Below, piece by piece: positions 8,616-16,239 of a DNA stretch of 40,973 nt; position 1 is the stretch's first letter; each line of letters opens with the position of its first letter. This DNA is from Deltaproteobacteria bacterium (lineage in GTDB: Bacteria > Myxococcota_A > Polyangia > JAAYKL01). Position numbers and translations under genes: made by a program. The notes below the pieces were generated by a model. The model worked only from the letters and a program-made list of their open reading frames with translations, was not told where the DNA came from and made no database searches. The stretch lies in assembly GCA_030591725.1 (NCBI GenBank), contig JAUVAN010000004.1:1-40973 (forward strand), given 5' to 3'.

Positions 8616-8645
8616 AAACGGGAAACAATCACCCTCTTCCCGTTT
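8616..8645 (-). promoter_or_regulatory. 9-bp perfect inverted repeat in aconitase leader
   Basis: AAACGGGAA and TTCCCGTTT are perfect complements separated by 12 bases, starting 34 bases upstream of the aconitase ATG. It could be an operator or an RNA hairpin in the 5' leader controlling the citrate-cleavage cluster. The symmetry is seen directly; the role is inference. There is no T-tract on either side, so a terminator is unlikely. Confidence 0.4.
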
Positions 8646-8830
8646 TGCTTTTTCCCGATTTTACTTATGATCTTTATCACTTTGCGATTTCGTTTTGAGG
8701 TTCTCCATGTGGCATTTTCCTACATGCCGCTGCTTCTCAACGGCCCAAGAATTGCGCACCAAGTCCAAACTTTTCCTTAAGATTCAACTGGCTATGCCAT
8801 CAATTTTTCCTTTTTGCAATACTGCGCAAA

Positions 8831-8845
8831 CGTTCCTTTGGAACG
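8831..8845 (-). terminator. Weak candidate hairpin after FAH-family gene
   Basis: CGTTCC-TTT-GGAACG is a perfect 6-bp stem with a 3-base loop, 65 bases past the FAH-family stop codon. On the minus strand it is followed by TTTGCG, only a short T-run. It might terminate the FAH transcript, or be an operator upstream of aconitase. Confidence 0.25.
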
Positions 8846-8909
8846 AGGTGAAAAATGAGTTTTATCGCGAAAATATGGAAAAATATGAAGATCTTACCCG
8901 GACTGGATA

Positions 8910-9779
8910 CTATCCCATCTCGCGCTTGACGGAGTTGGCGAGAATACCCACTCCTTCGAGATGCACTTCCATTCTGTCACCGTCCTGCAGGAAGACCGGA
9001 GGATCGCCAAACACCCCTACCCCGGCCGGAGTTCCAGTGACAATGATATCGCCGGGGAAGAGCGTCATTTGACATGACACGTAGGCAATGATCTCGGCGC
9101 AGGAAACAACCATCTCCGCAGTTCGAGCCTCCTGGCGAACCTGACCGTTGACAAACATCTTGATGCTCAGATCGTCAGGGTCGCCTATTTCATCACTGGA
9201 CACGACCCATGGACCAACCGGCCCAAAGGTGTCGAATCCCTTGCCGCGAAACCAGAGGCGATCACCGAACTGCGCCTCACGGCCACTGACATCGTTAAAC
9301 GCCGTTACTCCCGCAACATGAGAGAGCGCATCGCTGACTTCAACCGCTTTCGCAGTGCGCCCGATGACCAGCGCCATCTCGGCCTCGAAATCCGGCTTGC
9401 TCTCGTGGGTCGGAACGATCACTGTCGCCTCGTGCCCCACCAGTGAGCTCGTTGCCTTGGCAAAGAGCATCGGCTTTTCCGAGGCCTGCCGGTTCTGCTC
9501 CGCCGCGTGGGCGCTGTAGTTGCGACCGAGCGCCACAACCTTGGAGGTATCCGGCACGGGAGGAGCAAACCGAATCGAAGATAGCGGCTGTATGTGCCGG
9601 CTCTCGAAGCTGCCCGCGTCCACTTGCCGCGCGATCTCTTTATCAATGCCGGCAGCCAGAAGTCGACGCCAGCTGTGCGGCCATTGGGGCCATTGGCCAA
9701 CGATGTCGAGGACCTGATCGTCGCCCACGAGAACGCCCGGGCGTTCTCCGTCTGGGTGATAGAAGCTCAGCCATTTCAT
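8910..9779 (-). CDS. Fumarylacetoacetate hydrolase (FAH) family protein
   Basis: 289 residues. The C-terminal FAH domain begins around GRNYSAHAAEQ (85-95). It carries the family's metal-binding acids in DFEAEMALVIGR (E132, E134) and FNDVSGRE (D163), with the typical end GDIIVTGTPAGVGVF. This superfamily cleaves or decarboxylates beta-diketo/2-oxo acids; members include acylpyruvases, oxaloacetate decarboxylases/tautomerases and hydratases, so the exact substrate cannot be set from sequence. An oxaloacetate-related role would suit the neighbouring citrate-cleavage cluster, but that is only a guess from context. AAGGAG sits before the ATG. It is divergent from the rnf operon, with about 210 bases between the two starts. 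Confidence 0.88.
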   Translation of the reverse strand: MKWLSFYHPDGERPGVLVGDDQVLDIVGQWPQWPHSWRRLLAAGIDKEIARQVDAGSFESRHIQPLSSIRFAPPVPDTSKVVALGRNYSAHAAEQNRQASEKPMLFAKATSSLVGHEATVIVPTHESKPDFEAEMALVIGRTAKAVEVSDALSHVAGVTAFNDVSGREAQFGDRLWFRGKGFDTFGPVGPWVVSSDEIGDPDDLSIKMFVNGQVRQEARTAEMVVSCAEIIAYVSCQMTLFPGDIIVTGTPAGVGVFGDPPVFLQDGDRMEVHLEGVGILANSVKREMG

Positions 9780-9988
9780 TTTGCCACTCCTTCCAGGCTA
9801 ATTCTGTTCCCGCGTTCTTGACACTTTCACCCACAGACGATATTGCGTTTTTCTATATATGCAATGCAAAGTGTCCTTTCTCTTGGTAAGTGCATTGGCT
9901 TTCTTGGGCGTAAAAGCAAAATGACTTTGATGCGATTCTGGGCAAAACAACATTTGTGTTTTCATCTGTACGAAGGATGCTATCAGAC

Positions 9989-11338
9989 ATGGATATTTCA
10001 TTCTTTAGCAGAGGCATCAAGCTATCCCGGCAGGTAACATCCGGGAAGATCGAGCAGATTCCTCCTTCCGAACGGGTGGTACTGCCGCTTCAACAGGGAA
10101 GCGGTCCACCCGCCGAGCTATCAATCGAAATTGGAGATGCGGTCGAGGTAGGGCAGACGCTCGCCCGAGGCGCTTCCAATAGCGGGGCTGACCTCCACGC
10201 TTCGATCAGTGGCGAAGTAACGGCGATCGAAGATCTGCATTTTCCCAACGGGACCACGGTCAAGGCGCTGGTCATCGAAGGCGATGGCAAGGACACCTGG
10301 ATAGAGCCCGACCGAGATGACAAACCGTTGATTGCAAGCCCAGACGAACTGCTCGAACGCATTCGCTGCGGCGGTGTCATCCGCGAAGGCGGCGAGACCA
10401 AGTCCCTGGCACAAGTCATAGACGAGGCCATGTCTCCGCGCGGGCATCTCTTCTCCACCGGATCCACGGTCGCCAAGCCGGTCAGGCACATCGCCGTGCG
10501 CTTTGCCGACCAGGATCCACACCTCAACGCGCTCGCGGCCCTGACCGCAACAATCGGCGATGAAACCGCAGATCTCGATCTCGGAGTCAAGGTGCTCGCT
10601 GCGATTACCGGCGCCGAGCAAATTCATTTCGTGCTCGATAACAAGCAAAATTCGCCCGGCGTGGACAAGCTGGCTGAAGAAAACGATTACGTTGTTTTGC
10701 GCCTGGACGCGGCCAACTATCCCGACCTCTCCAGTCCGATGGTAGCCCGGGCGGTTTCCGGCAAGGAGCCCGACACCGCCTTCAAGAGAGTGCACGAAAA
10801 CGGCATCCTGGTTTTGGATGTGGACACCGTACTGCAAACGGCCCTCGCCGTGCGAGACCGGCGGCCGGTGGTAGACAGACTTATAACGGTCTACGGCCCG
10901 GCCGGAGCAGGCGTATTCAAAGCGCGGCTGGGCACACCGCTCGCCGATATCGTCTCGGCCGCAGGCCAGGAGAAAAATATCGGAAAAATGGTGCTCGGCG
11001 GACCGATGAAAGGTCTCGCCCACCACACTCTCGATTTTCCGCTCACCAAGGAGATTCCCGCAATAACGCTGTTCGCCCAGAATCAAGTGACCCTGGCGGT
11101 CAACGATCCGTGCGTCGGTTGCGGCCTGTGCGCGATGGTATGCCCAATACGCCTCACGCCCGGGATGCTCTCCAGGTACTGCGAGTTCAGCTCGTGGGAT
11201 CTGGCGCAAGAGGCGCATTTATTCTCGTGCATCGAGTGCGGCTGTTGCGCATATGTATGCCCGGCCGGCCGCTCGATGGTGCAGTTCATGGTTCAGGGCA
11301 AAACTGAGTTGCTCTCCACGCGGAGGTCGGAATCATGA
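9989..11338 (+). CDS. rnfC: RnfC-like subunit of Rnf complex, NADH/FMN motif not recognisable
   Basis: First gene of an rnfCDGEAB operon. The track begins at a GTG (9956), but the ATG at 9989 gives MDISFFSRGIKLSRQ, which fits the N-terminus of RnfC, with AAGGA upstream; length then is 449 residues. The C-terminal part has two ferredoxin clusters, CVGCGLCAMVCP and CIECGCCAYVCP, and the family's GKMVLGGPMKGLA. Notably, the canonical GLGGAGFPTxxK segment, which in RnfC and complex I NuoF-like proteins contacts NADH and FMN, is not there: where it should follow ELLERIR the sequence reads CGGVIREGGETKSLAQ. RnfC normally is the NADH-oxidising/NAD-reducing peripheral subunit; this copy may have kept only the Fe-S wire. 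Its stop overlaps rnfD (ATGA). Confidence 0.88.
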   Translation: MDISFFSRGIKLSRQVTSGKIEQIPPSERVVLPLQQGSGPPAELSIEIGDAVEVGQTLARGASNSGADLHASISGEVTAIEDLHFPNGTTVKALVIEGDGKDTWIEPDRDDKPLIASPDELLERIRCGGVIREGGETKSLAQVIDEAMSPRGHLFSTGSTVAKPVRHIAVRFADQDPHLNALAALTATIGDETADLDLGVKVLAAITGAEQIHFVLDNKQNSPGVDKLAEENDYVVLRLDAANYPDLSSPMVARAVSGKEPDTAFKRVHENGILVLDVDTVLQTALAVRDRRPVVDRLITVYGPAGAGVFKARLGTPLADIVSAAGQEKNIGKMVLGGPMKGLAHHTLDFPLTKEIPAITLFAQNQVTLAVNDPCVGCGLCAMVCPIRLTPGMLSRYCEFSSWDLAQEAHLFSCIECGCCAYVCPAGRSMVQFMVQGKTELLSTRRSES

Positions 11339-12315
11339 CAAATCAACGACTTGTCGTTTCAATATCCCCTCATATAAAAAACGGCCGCACCGTGCGCCGC
11401 ATGATCGTGACTACGATAGCGGCTCTCATGCCGGCTACTCTCTGGGGATTCTATCAGTTCGGCCTCGATGCCGTAGCGCTCGTCGCGGTTGGAATCACCG
11501 CCGCGTGCGGTACCGAAGCGTTGATCAGCCGATTGGCCGGGAAGACGTCCTCTCTGGGTGACGGCCACGCAGTGCTCACTGGCCTCGTGCTCGCCCTGCT
11601 CGTGCCGGCCGGCGCACCGTTCTGGCTCGTAATCGTGGGAGCGGCAATGGCCATCCTGGTGGGCAAGATGCCGTTCGGTCCTCTGGGCGGAGCACCCATT
11701 TATCCAGCGCTCGTGGGGTTGTTGATCGTCGCGACCTCCTGGCCGAACGAGATAAAGAGCTATGTCCAGCCGACCACCGCGCCAATCGAGCTCAAGGCGC
11801 AGGGCGCGGCCGATGCTGAATTCCCGCGTGACGCGGTACTCATCGACCCCAGCGACGAGGCCGAATACAAAACCGCAGACCTCTTCCTCGGCAAACAGGT
11901 CGGGCCGATAGGCGTGATTTCCCCGTTGCTCCTCTTGCTCGGGGGGTTGTTCTTGATCCTGCGCCGGGTCTCCCGATGGCAGGCGCCGTTCGGATTTCTG
12001 ATCGGCATGGGCCTTGCCGCCGGGATCGGCCACGCGCTCGACCCGAGCGGTTGCGCTTCTGCGTCTTTTCACCTGTTCACCGGCTCGGCCATGTTCGGCG
12101 CGTTTTTCCTGTGCACCGACTGGTCGTCGACACCCGTAACCCCGTGGGGCATGTTCCTGTTTGGCTTGATCGGCGGCGGGTTGGCCGTGCTGCTCAGAAT
12201 TGCGGGCCTTCCTTACGGGGCCGTGCCGTGGGCCATCGTGATCATGTCACTGGCGACACCGATCTTTGACCGCATCACCCCCACGCCTTTCGGAAAGGTG
12301 GCGAGCCATGCGTAA
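11335..12315 (+). CDS. rnfD: RnfD, membrane subunit of Rnf complex
   Basis: 326 residues with many hydrophobic membrane helices, as in RnfD/NqrB. Recognisable are VRRMIVTTIAALMPA, the loop GPLGGAPIYPALVGLL (the family's GGLGxNPFNPAMVG region) and the end TPWGMFLFGLIGGGLAVLLR. RnfD normally carries an FMN covalently bound to a Thr in an (S/T)(G/A)AT-type motif in the loop between the two helix bundles. Here the nearest match is PTTAPIELK, which lacks the exact motif, so the flavin attachment is uncertain. It takes part in ion translocation. Start overlaps the rnfC stop by 4 bases and its end overlaps the rnfG start by 8 bases, indicating translational coupling. Confidence 0.92.
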   Translation: MTNQRLVVSISPHIKNGRTVRRMIVTTIAALMPATLWGFYQFGLDAVALVAVGITAACGTEALISRLAGKTSSLGDGHAVLTGLVLALLVPAGAPFWLVIVGAAMAILVGKMPFGPLGGAPIYPALVGLLIVATSWPNEIKSYVQPTTAPIELKAQGAADAEFPRDAVLIDPSDEAEYKTADLFLGKQVGPIGVISPLLLLLGGLFLILRRVSRWQAPFGFLIGMGLAAGIGHALDPSGCASASFHLFTGSAMFGAFFLCTDWSSTPVTPWGMFLFGLIGGGLAVLLRIAGLPYGAVPWAIVIMSLATPIFDRITPTPFGKVASHA

Positions 12316-12913
12316 CAAAATCTGGTTCATGGCGGTCGTGCTCGGCGTCGTGGCGTTCCTCGCCGGCCTGGCTCTGTCCGGGGTTAAAGGAATGACCACT
12401 CCGATTATTGAAAAACGCATCCTGGAACAAAAGATCAAACCCAGCCTCGACAAGTTTTTCGACGGGCTCGATCTGGAAAACGATTGCATTGAGGATCGAC
12501 AGGTTCTCGACCTCGGCAAGGACGCCCGCGGCCGAAAGCAAGTCACCACTCTGTTTTTGGGTAAAAAGGGCGGCAAGACCGTGGTCGCGGCGCTCCAGAC
12601 CAAGGCCGCAGGTTTCGGCGGCGACATAGAGGTGCTCACGGCTTTCAGCCTCGACGACAAGAAGATCCTCGGCGTAAAGACGCTGAGCCAATCCGAGACA
12701 ATGGGCCTTGGAGCCCGCGTTTCCAACGATGCCGAGCCGTTTATCCAGCAGTTTGGCGGAATGAATTACTCGGATGGAGTCGCAATGCGCTCGAACGGCG
12801 GGCAGGTGGACGCCATCTCCGGAGCAACGGTTTCGTCGGTGGCATTCACTGCGGCGGTAAACAGGGCGACTGTGCTCGTGGAAAAAAACGTGGACTCGGC
12901 CGCGGCGAATTAG
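12308..12913 (+). CDS. rnfG: RnfG, FMN-carrying subunit of Rnf complex
   Basis: The ATG at 12308 lies inside the end of rnfD and gives MRNKIWFMAVVLGVVAFLAG, a membrane anchor; the track's 12266 start would add a non-homologous tail. The 201-residue protein then has the periplasmic FMN-binding domain with DAISGATVSSVAF, whose Thr174 is the expected site of covalent FMN attachment through phosphoester. Upstream, SQSETMGLGARV is typical of RnfG/NqrC. It passes electrons on the outer face of the membrane, which matters here because the operon also encodes a periplasmic multiheme cytochrome. Length is standard. Confidence 0.94.
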   Translation: MRNKIWFMAVVLGVVAFLAGLALSGVKGMTTPIIEKRILEQKIKPSLDKFFDGLDLENDCIEDRQVLDLGKDARGRKQVTTLFLGKKGGKTVVAALQTKAAGFGGDIEVLTAFSLDDKKILGVKTLSQSETMGLGARVSNDAEPFIQQFGGMNYSDGVAMRSNGGQVDAISGATVSSVAFTAAVNRATVLVEKNVDSAAAN

Positions 12914-12925
12914 GAAGGCGTGAAC

Positions 12926-13567
12926 ATGAAGACATTGACCCAGGAGTTCACCAAGGGCCTTTGGGAGCAGATACCGCCCTTCCGGCTGGTGCTCGGACTA
13001 TGCCCTACCCTGGCGGTGACCAAATCGCTCGAAGGCGGATGGGGCATGGGCCTGGCCACCACGTTTGTGCTCGTCTGCTCAAACATCTTTATTTCGGCAT
13101 TGAGGAATGTCATTCCACCCAAGGTGCGCATCGCAACCTTCATCGTGATCATCGCCACTTTCGTCGTGATCACCGAGCTTGTCATGAAGGCCTACACACC
13201 GATGCTCTCTGAAACGCTGGGAGTCTTCATACCGCTCATCGTCGTCAACTGCATCATCCTCGGCAGGGCGGAGGCGTTCGCCTCCAAAAACGGAGTGGGG
13301 CGTTCCCTGCTCGACGGCCTGGGCATCGGACTCGGCTTCACCCTGGCACTCGCCGTGCTCGGCGCCCTTCGAGAATTGCTCGGCACCGGCAAGCTGACCA
13401 TGTTCGCCCAGGCGAATCTGGATTTAACAATCATCCCGCTCGGAGAGGGCCGTGAGTTTCTATTCAAATTCATGGTCGATCCTCCCGGAGCGTTTGTCTG
13501 TCTGGGAGCAATGCTTCTATTGATGAATCTAATAAGTGAACGATCAGCCAGGTCCAAGGCCGCGTGA
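12926..13567 (+). CDS. rnfE: RnfE, membrane subunit of Rnf complex
   Basis: The start is taken at ATG 12926 (MKTLTQEFTKGLW), with GGAAGG seven bases upstream; the track's GTG at 12920 is two codons earlier. 213 residues and about six membrane helices. It contains the two cysteines that with RnfA bind the iron-sulfur cluster in the middle of the membrane, in LGLCPTLAVT and IVVNCIILGRAEA, and the ALRELLGTG loop typical of RnfE/NqrD. It follows rnfG by 12 bases. No departure from the family noted. Confidence 0.95.
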   Translation: MKTLTQEFTKGLWEQIPPFRLVLGLCPTLAVTKSLEGGWGMGLATTFVLVCSNIFISALRNVIPPKVRIATFIVIIATFVVITELVMKAYTPMLSETLGVFIPLIVVNCIILGRAEAFASKNGVGRSLLDGLGIGLGFTLALAVLGALRELLGTGKLTMFAQANLDLTIIPLGEGREFLFKFMVDPPGAFVCLGAMLLLMNLISERSARSKAA

Positions 13568-13577
13568 GGAGAAAATC

Positions 13578-14156
13578 ATGACCGAATACCTACTTCTCGT
13601 CGTTTACGCCGTCCTGGTCAACAACATCCTTCTGGCTCAGTTCCTGGGCAACTGTCCTTTCCTGGGAACCTCTCAAAAAATGAGCACGGCGACCGGGATG
13701 GCCATGGCGGTTATTTTCGTCCTGACTTTCGCGGGAGTGATCACCTGGGCGGTCCAGTGGTACGTGCTCGTTCCACTCGAGTTGGAATATCTGCAAACAA
13801 TCGCGTTCATCCTGGTAATAGCCGCGCTCGTTCAGTTGGTGGAGATCGTACTGCAAAAGACAGCTCCCGCGCTCTACAGCGCACTCGGGATATTTTTGCC
13901 GCTCATCACCACCAATTGTGCCGTGCTCGGCGTGGCGATCATCAATATCAAAGAGGATTACGATTTCGCAAATACCGTGGTCTTCTCCTTTGCCTCGGCG
14001 GTCGGGTTCGGCCTGGCCCTGGTTCTGTTCGCCGGGCTCAGGGAGCGGTTCGCCCTTTCGCGAATGCCCAAGGCACTTCAGGGCACCGTATCGGGCCTCA
14101 TCACCGCCGGATTGATGGCCCTGGCCTTCCAGGGTTTCATGAAGCTCGGAGGATAG
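13578..14156 (+). CDS. rnfA: RnfA, membrane subunit of Rnf complex
   Basis: The ATG at 13578 (MTEYLLLVVYAVLVNN) is preceded by GGAGAA and matches the family N-terminus; the earlier track start lies inside rnfE. 192 residues, six predicted helices. It carries the conserved Cys of FLGNCPFLG and ITTNCAVLGVAI that share an intramembrane Fe-S cluster with RnfE. It is the paralogue of RnfE with inverted topology. It is separated from rnfE by 10 bases and from rnfB by 4 bases. Confidence 0.96.
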   Translation: MTEYLLLVVYAVLVNNILLAQFLGNCPFLGTSQKMSTATGMAMAVIFVLTFAGVITWAVQWYVLVPLELEYLQTIAFILVIAALVQLVEIVLQKTAPALYSALGIFLPLITTNCAVLGVAIINIKEDYDFANTVVFSFASAVGFGLALVLFAGLRERFALSRMPKALQGTVSGLITAGLMALAFQGFMKLGG

Positions 14157-14160
14157 ACAA

Positions 14161-16239
14161 ATGGAAGTACTAGCAGCAGCGCTTGTCATCGGCGGAATCG
14201 GCATGATCTCAGCAATCGGCCTGGGTGTGGCCGCCAAGGTTTTCGCCGTGTACATCGACCCCAAGGTGGTCGAAGTCGACGAGGTTCTTCCCGGCGCAAA
14301 CTGTGGCGGTTGCGGCTATACAGGCTGCGCGGCAGCAGCGACGGCAGTGGTCAAGGGCAAGGCCGGACCAAACGTATGCGTCGTGGGTGGCCAGGAATGC
14401 GCCGAGGCAGTGGCCGCGATCATGGGCCTGTCGGCGGAGGAAGGCGAGGTTGGGATCGCCGAGTTGGGATGCAAATACGATGTAAGGAAAGCCCATCTCC
14501 TGTTCGATTACGACGGGATCGAGGATTGCCGGGCGGCCGCTCTGGTAAACGGCGGCGGCAAGGTCTGTTCCATGGGCTGCCTGGGATTCGGCACATGCAT
14601 AAGCGCCTGCCAGTTCGGAGCTCTATACAGAGGCGCGGACGGCCTGCCCGCGGTGGACAAGGAAAAATGCACCGCCTGTGGCGCCTGCGAGCGGATCTGC
14701 CCCAAGGGGATCATCCGGGTACAGACGCCGAGCCGGAAGTTCACTCATGTCCAGACCGATGACGATTGCGTGGCCCCTTGCCAGGCGACCTGTCCGGCGC
14801 AGATCGATATTCCGGCGTACATCGCCGCAATCGGACGAGGCGATTACGAGAAAGCTGTATGCATCATCAAGGAGAGCAACCCGTTCCCGCTGGTCTGCGG
14901 ACGCGTCTGCCCGCATGTCTGTGAGTCGGTCTGTCGGCGTAACGATATAGACGAGCCGGTAAACATCAATCACCTCAAGCGGTTTGCCGCAGACTTCGAG
15001 ATGAATTCAGGCAAGAGGTTCTTGCCGCAAGTCCTGCCCTCAAACGGCAAGCGAGTAGCCATCATCGGCGCGGGACCTGGAGGCCTGACCTGCGCCTACT
15101 ACCTGGCCCGCATGGGTTACTACGTCAAGGTTTTCGAGGCCATGCCCAAGCCCGGCGGGATGCTCCTCTACGGCATCCCCGAGTACCGCCTGCCGAAGAA
15201 AACCCTCGAGTGGGAGATCGGCGGCATCCTCGAGCTGGGTGTTGAGCTCGAGTGCGACAAGGCGCTCGGCAAGGACTTCACCATCGAAGATCTCTATGAG
15301 CAGGAATACGACGCAATTTTCCTCGCGGTCGGAGCCTGGGACTCACGGCGTCTGGGCGTCCCCGGAGAGCAGGACTTTCCCCAGGTGGCAAGCGGCACCG
15401 AATTCCTGATCAAGCGCGGTCTCGGAGAAGAAACGCCGGTCGGTAGCGATGTGATCATCGTGGGCGGCGGCAACACGGCAATGGATGCGGCGCGCACCTC
15501 CTGGCGGCTCGGCGCAGAAAACGTCTACCTGCTCTACAGACGCTCCCGCAAGGAGATGCCGGCCAACGACATCGAGGTGGACGAGGGCGAGCACGAGGGA
15601 ATCAAATACCACTTCCTGGCTGCCCCAACCAAGCTTATCGGCACGGGCGGCAAGCTCGATGCCATGGAGTTCCTCAAGATGGAACTGGGCGAGCCTGACG
15701 CATCCGGACGCCGACGCCCGGTGCCGATAGAGGGCTCGGAATCGAACATCCAGGCGGACAACGTCTTCAGCGCGATCGGTCAATCACCTGATCTCACCTG
15801 CCTGGACGCAGAGGGTGTCGCGACCGGGTTGAACCGCACCAAGTGGAACTCAATCGTGGCCGCCGATGGCACAATGCAAACCGATGTTGCCAATATCTTC
15901 TCTGGCGGCGACGCATGGCGCGGTGCGGCGACTGCGGTGGAGGCGATCAGAGACGGTCGTTTCGCGGCGCGGTCCATCAATCTGTTCCTCATGGGTGAGG
16001 AAATGACCTTGCCTTCCAACTGGTACGCCAAGGCGCCAAAGCTTCCCGGCATAGATGAGGGCATCAAGCTCGATACATCAGAACGCGCAAAGATGATCGA
16101 ACTCTCCGTTGACGAGCGGCGCATGAACTTCAACGAGGTTGAACTCGGAATTACCGAAGAGATGGCCAAAAAAGAGAGCGAGCGCTGCCTGCAATGCGGC
16201 GAGGTCTGTTATCAGGGTTACAGGGAGAAGGCGTCATGA
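14161..16239 (+). CDS. rnfB: RnfB fused to a GltD-like FAD/NAD(P)H oxidoreductase
   Basis: 692 residues, much longer than ordinary RnfB. Residues 1-30 form the membrane anchor. Next come the RnfB cluster NCGGCGYTGC (C48, C51, C56, then C73) and two [4Fe-4S] sites (C136-C150 and CTACGACERICP, C170-C180), which normally receive electrons from ferredoxin. From about 195 the chain becomes the small subunit of glutamate synthase/NfnB type: Cys-rich entry DDCVAPCQATCP, FAD motif IIGAGPGGLT (301-310), NAD(P)-binding IVGGGNTAMDAARTSWRLGA (433-452) with YRRSRKEMPA, and C-terminal FAD loop SGGDAWRGAATAVEAI. A further CLQCGEVC closes the protein. No stop or frameshift lies at the junction, so it is a true fusion. 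It probably links ferredoxin and NAD(P)H directly. Its stop overlaps the cytochrome start (ATGA). Confidence 0.93.
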   Translation: MEVLAAALVIGGIGMISAIGLGVAAKVFAVYIDPKVVEVDEVLPGANCGGCGYTGCAAAATAVVKGKAGPNVCVVGGQECAEAVAAIMGLSAEEGEVGIAELGCKYDVRKAHLLFDYDGIEDCRAAALVNGGGKVCSMGCLGFGTCISACQFGALYRGADGLPAVDKEKCTACGACERICPKGIIRVQTPSRKFTHVQTDDDCVAPCQATCPAQIDIPAYIAAIGRGDYEKAVCIIKESNPFPLVCGRVCPHVCESVCRRNDIDEPVNINHLKRFAADFEMNSGKRFLPQVLPSNGKRVAIIGAGPGGLTCAYYLARMGYYVKVFEAMPKPGGMLLYGIPEYRLPKKTLEWEIGGILELGVELECDKALGKDFTIEDLYEQEYDAIFLAVGAWDSRRLGVPGEQDFPQVASGTEFLIKRGLGEETPVGSDVIIVGGGNTAMDAARTSWRLGAENVYLLYRRSRKEMPANDIEVDEGEHEGIKYHFLAAPTKLIGTGGKLDAMEFLKMELGEPDASGRRRPVPIEGSESNIQADNVFSAIGQSPDLTCLDAEGVATGLNRTKWNSIVAADGTMQTDVANIFSGGDAWRGAATAVEAIRDGRFAARSINLFLMGEEMTLPSNWYAKAPKLPGIDEGIKLDTSERAKMIELSVDERRMNFNEVELGITEEMAKKESERCLQCGEVCYQGYREKAS

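Larger units (their letters stand above)
8583..8909. other. Intergenic region between the aconitase cluster and the FAH-family gene
   Basis: This 327-base, AT-richer stretch should hold the promoter of the acn-aclB-aclA-idh cluster (read on the minus strand) and the 3' end of the FAH-family transcript. Two inverted repeats are described separately. I could not pick out convincing -35/-10 boxes. The plus-strand ORF 8695-9072 enters the FAH gene antisense and has no recognisable content, so I do not call it a gene. Confidence 0.6.

Noticed and set aside
8695-9072. 125-residue plus-strand ORF between aconitase and FAH gene
   Set aside because: Its second half is antisense to the FAH-family gene and the first half has no signal, motif or ribosome site.
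9840-9960. Sigma-54-type promoter upstream of rnfC (TTGGTAAGTGCATTGGC)
   Set aside because: The GG and GC elements are not at the required 10-base spacing and the -12 element is poor.
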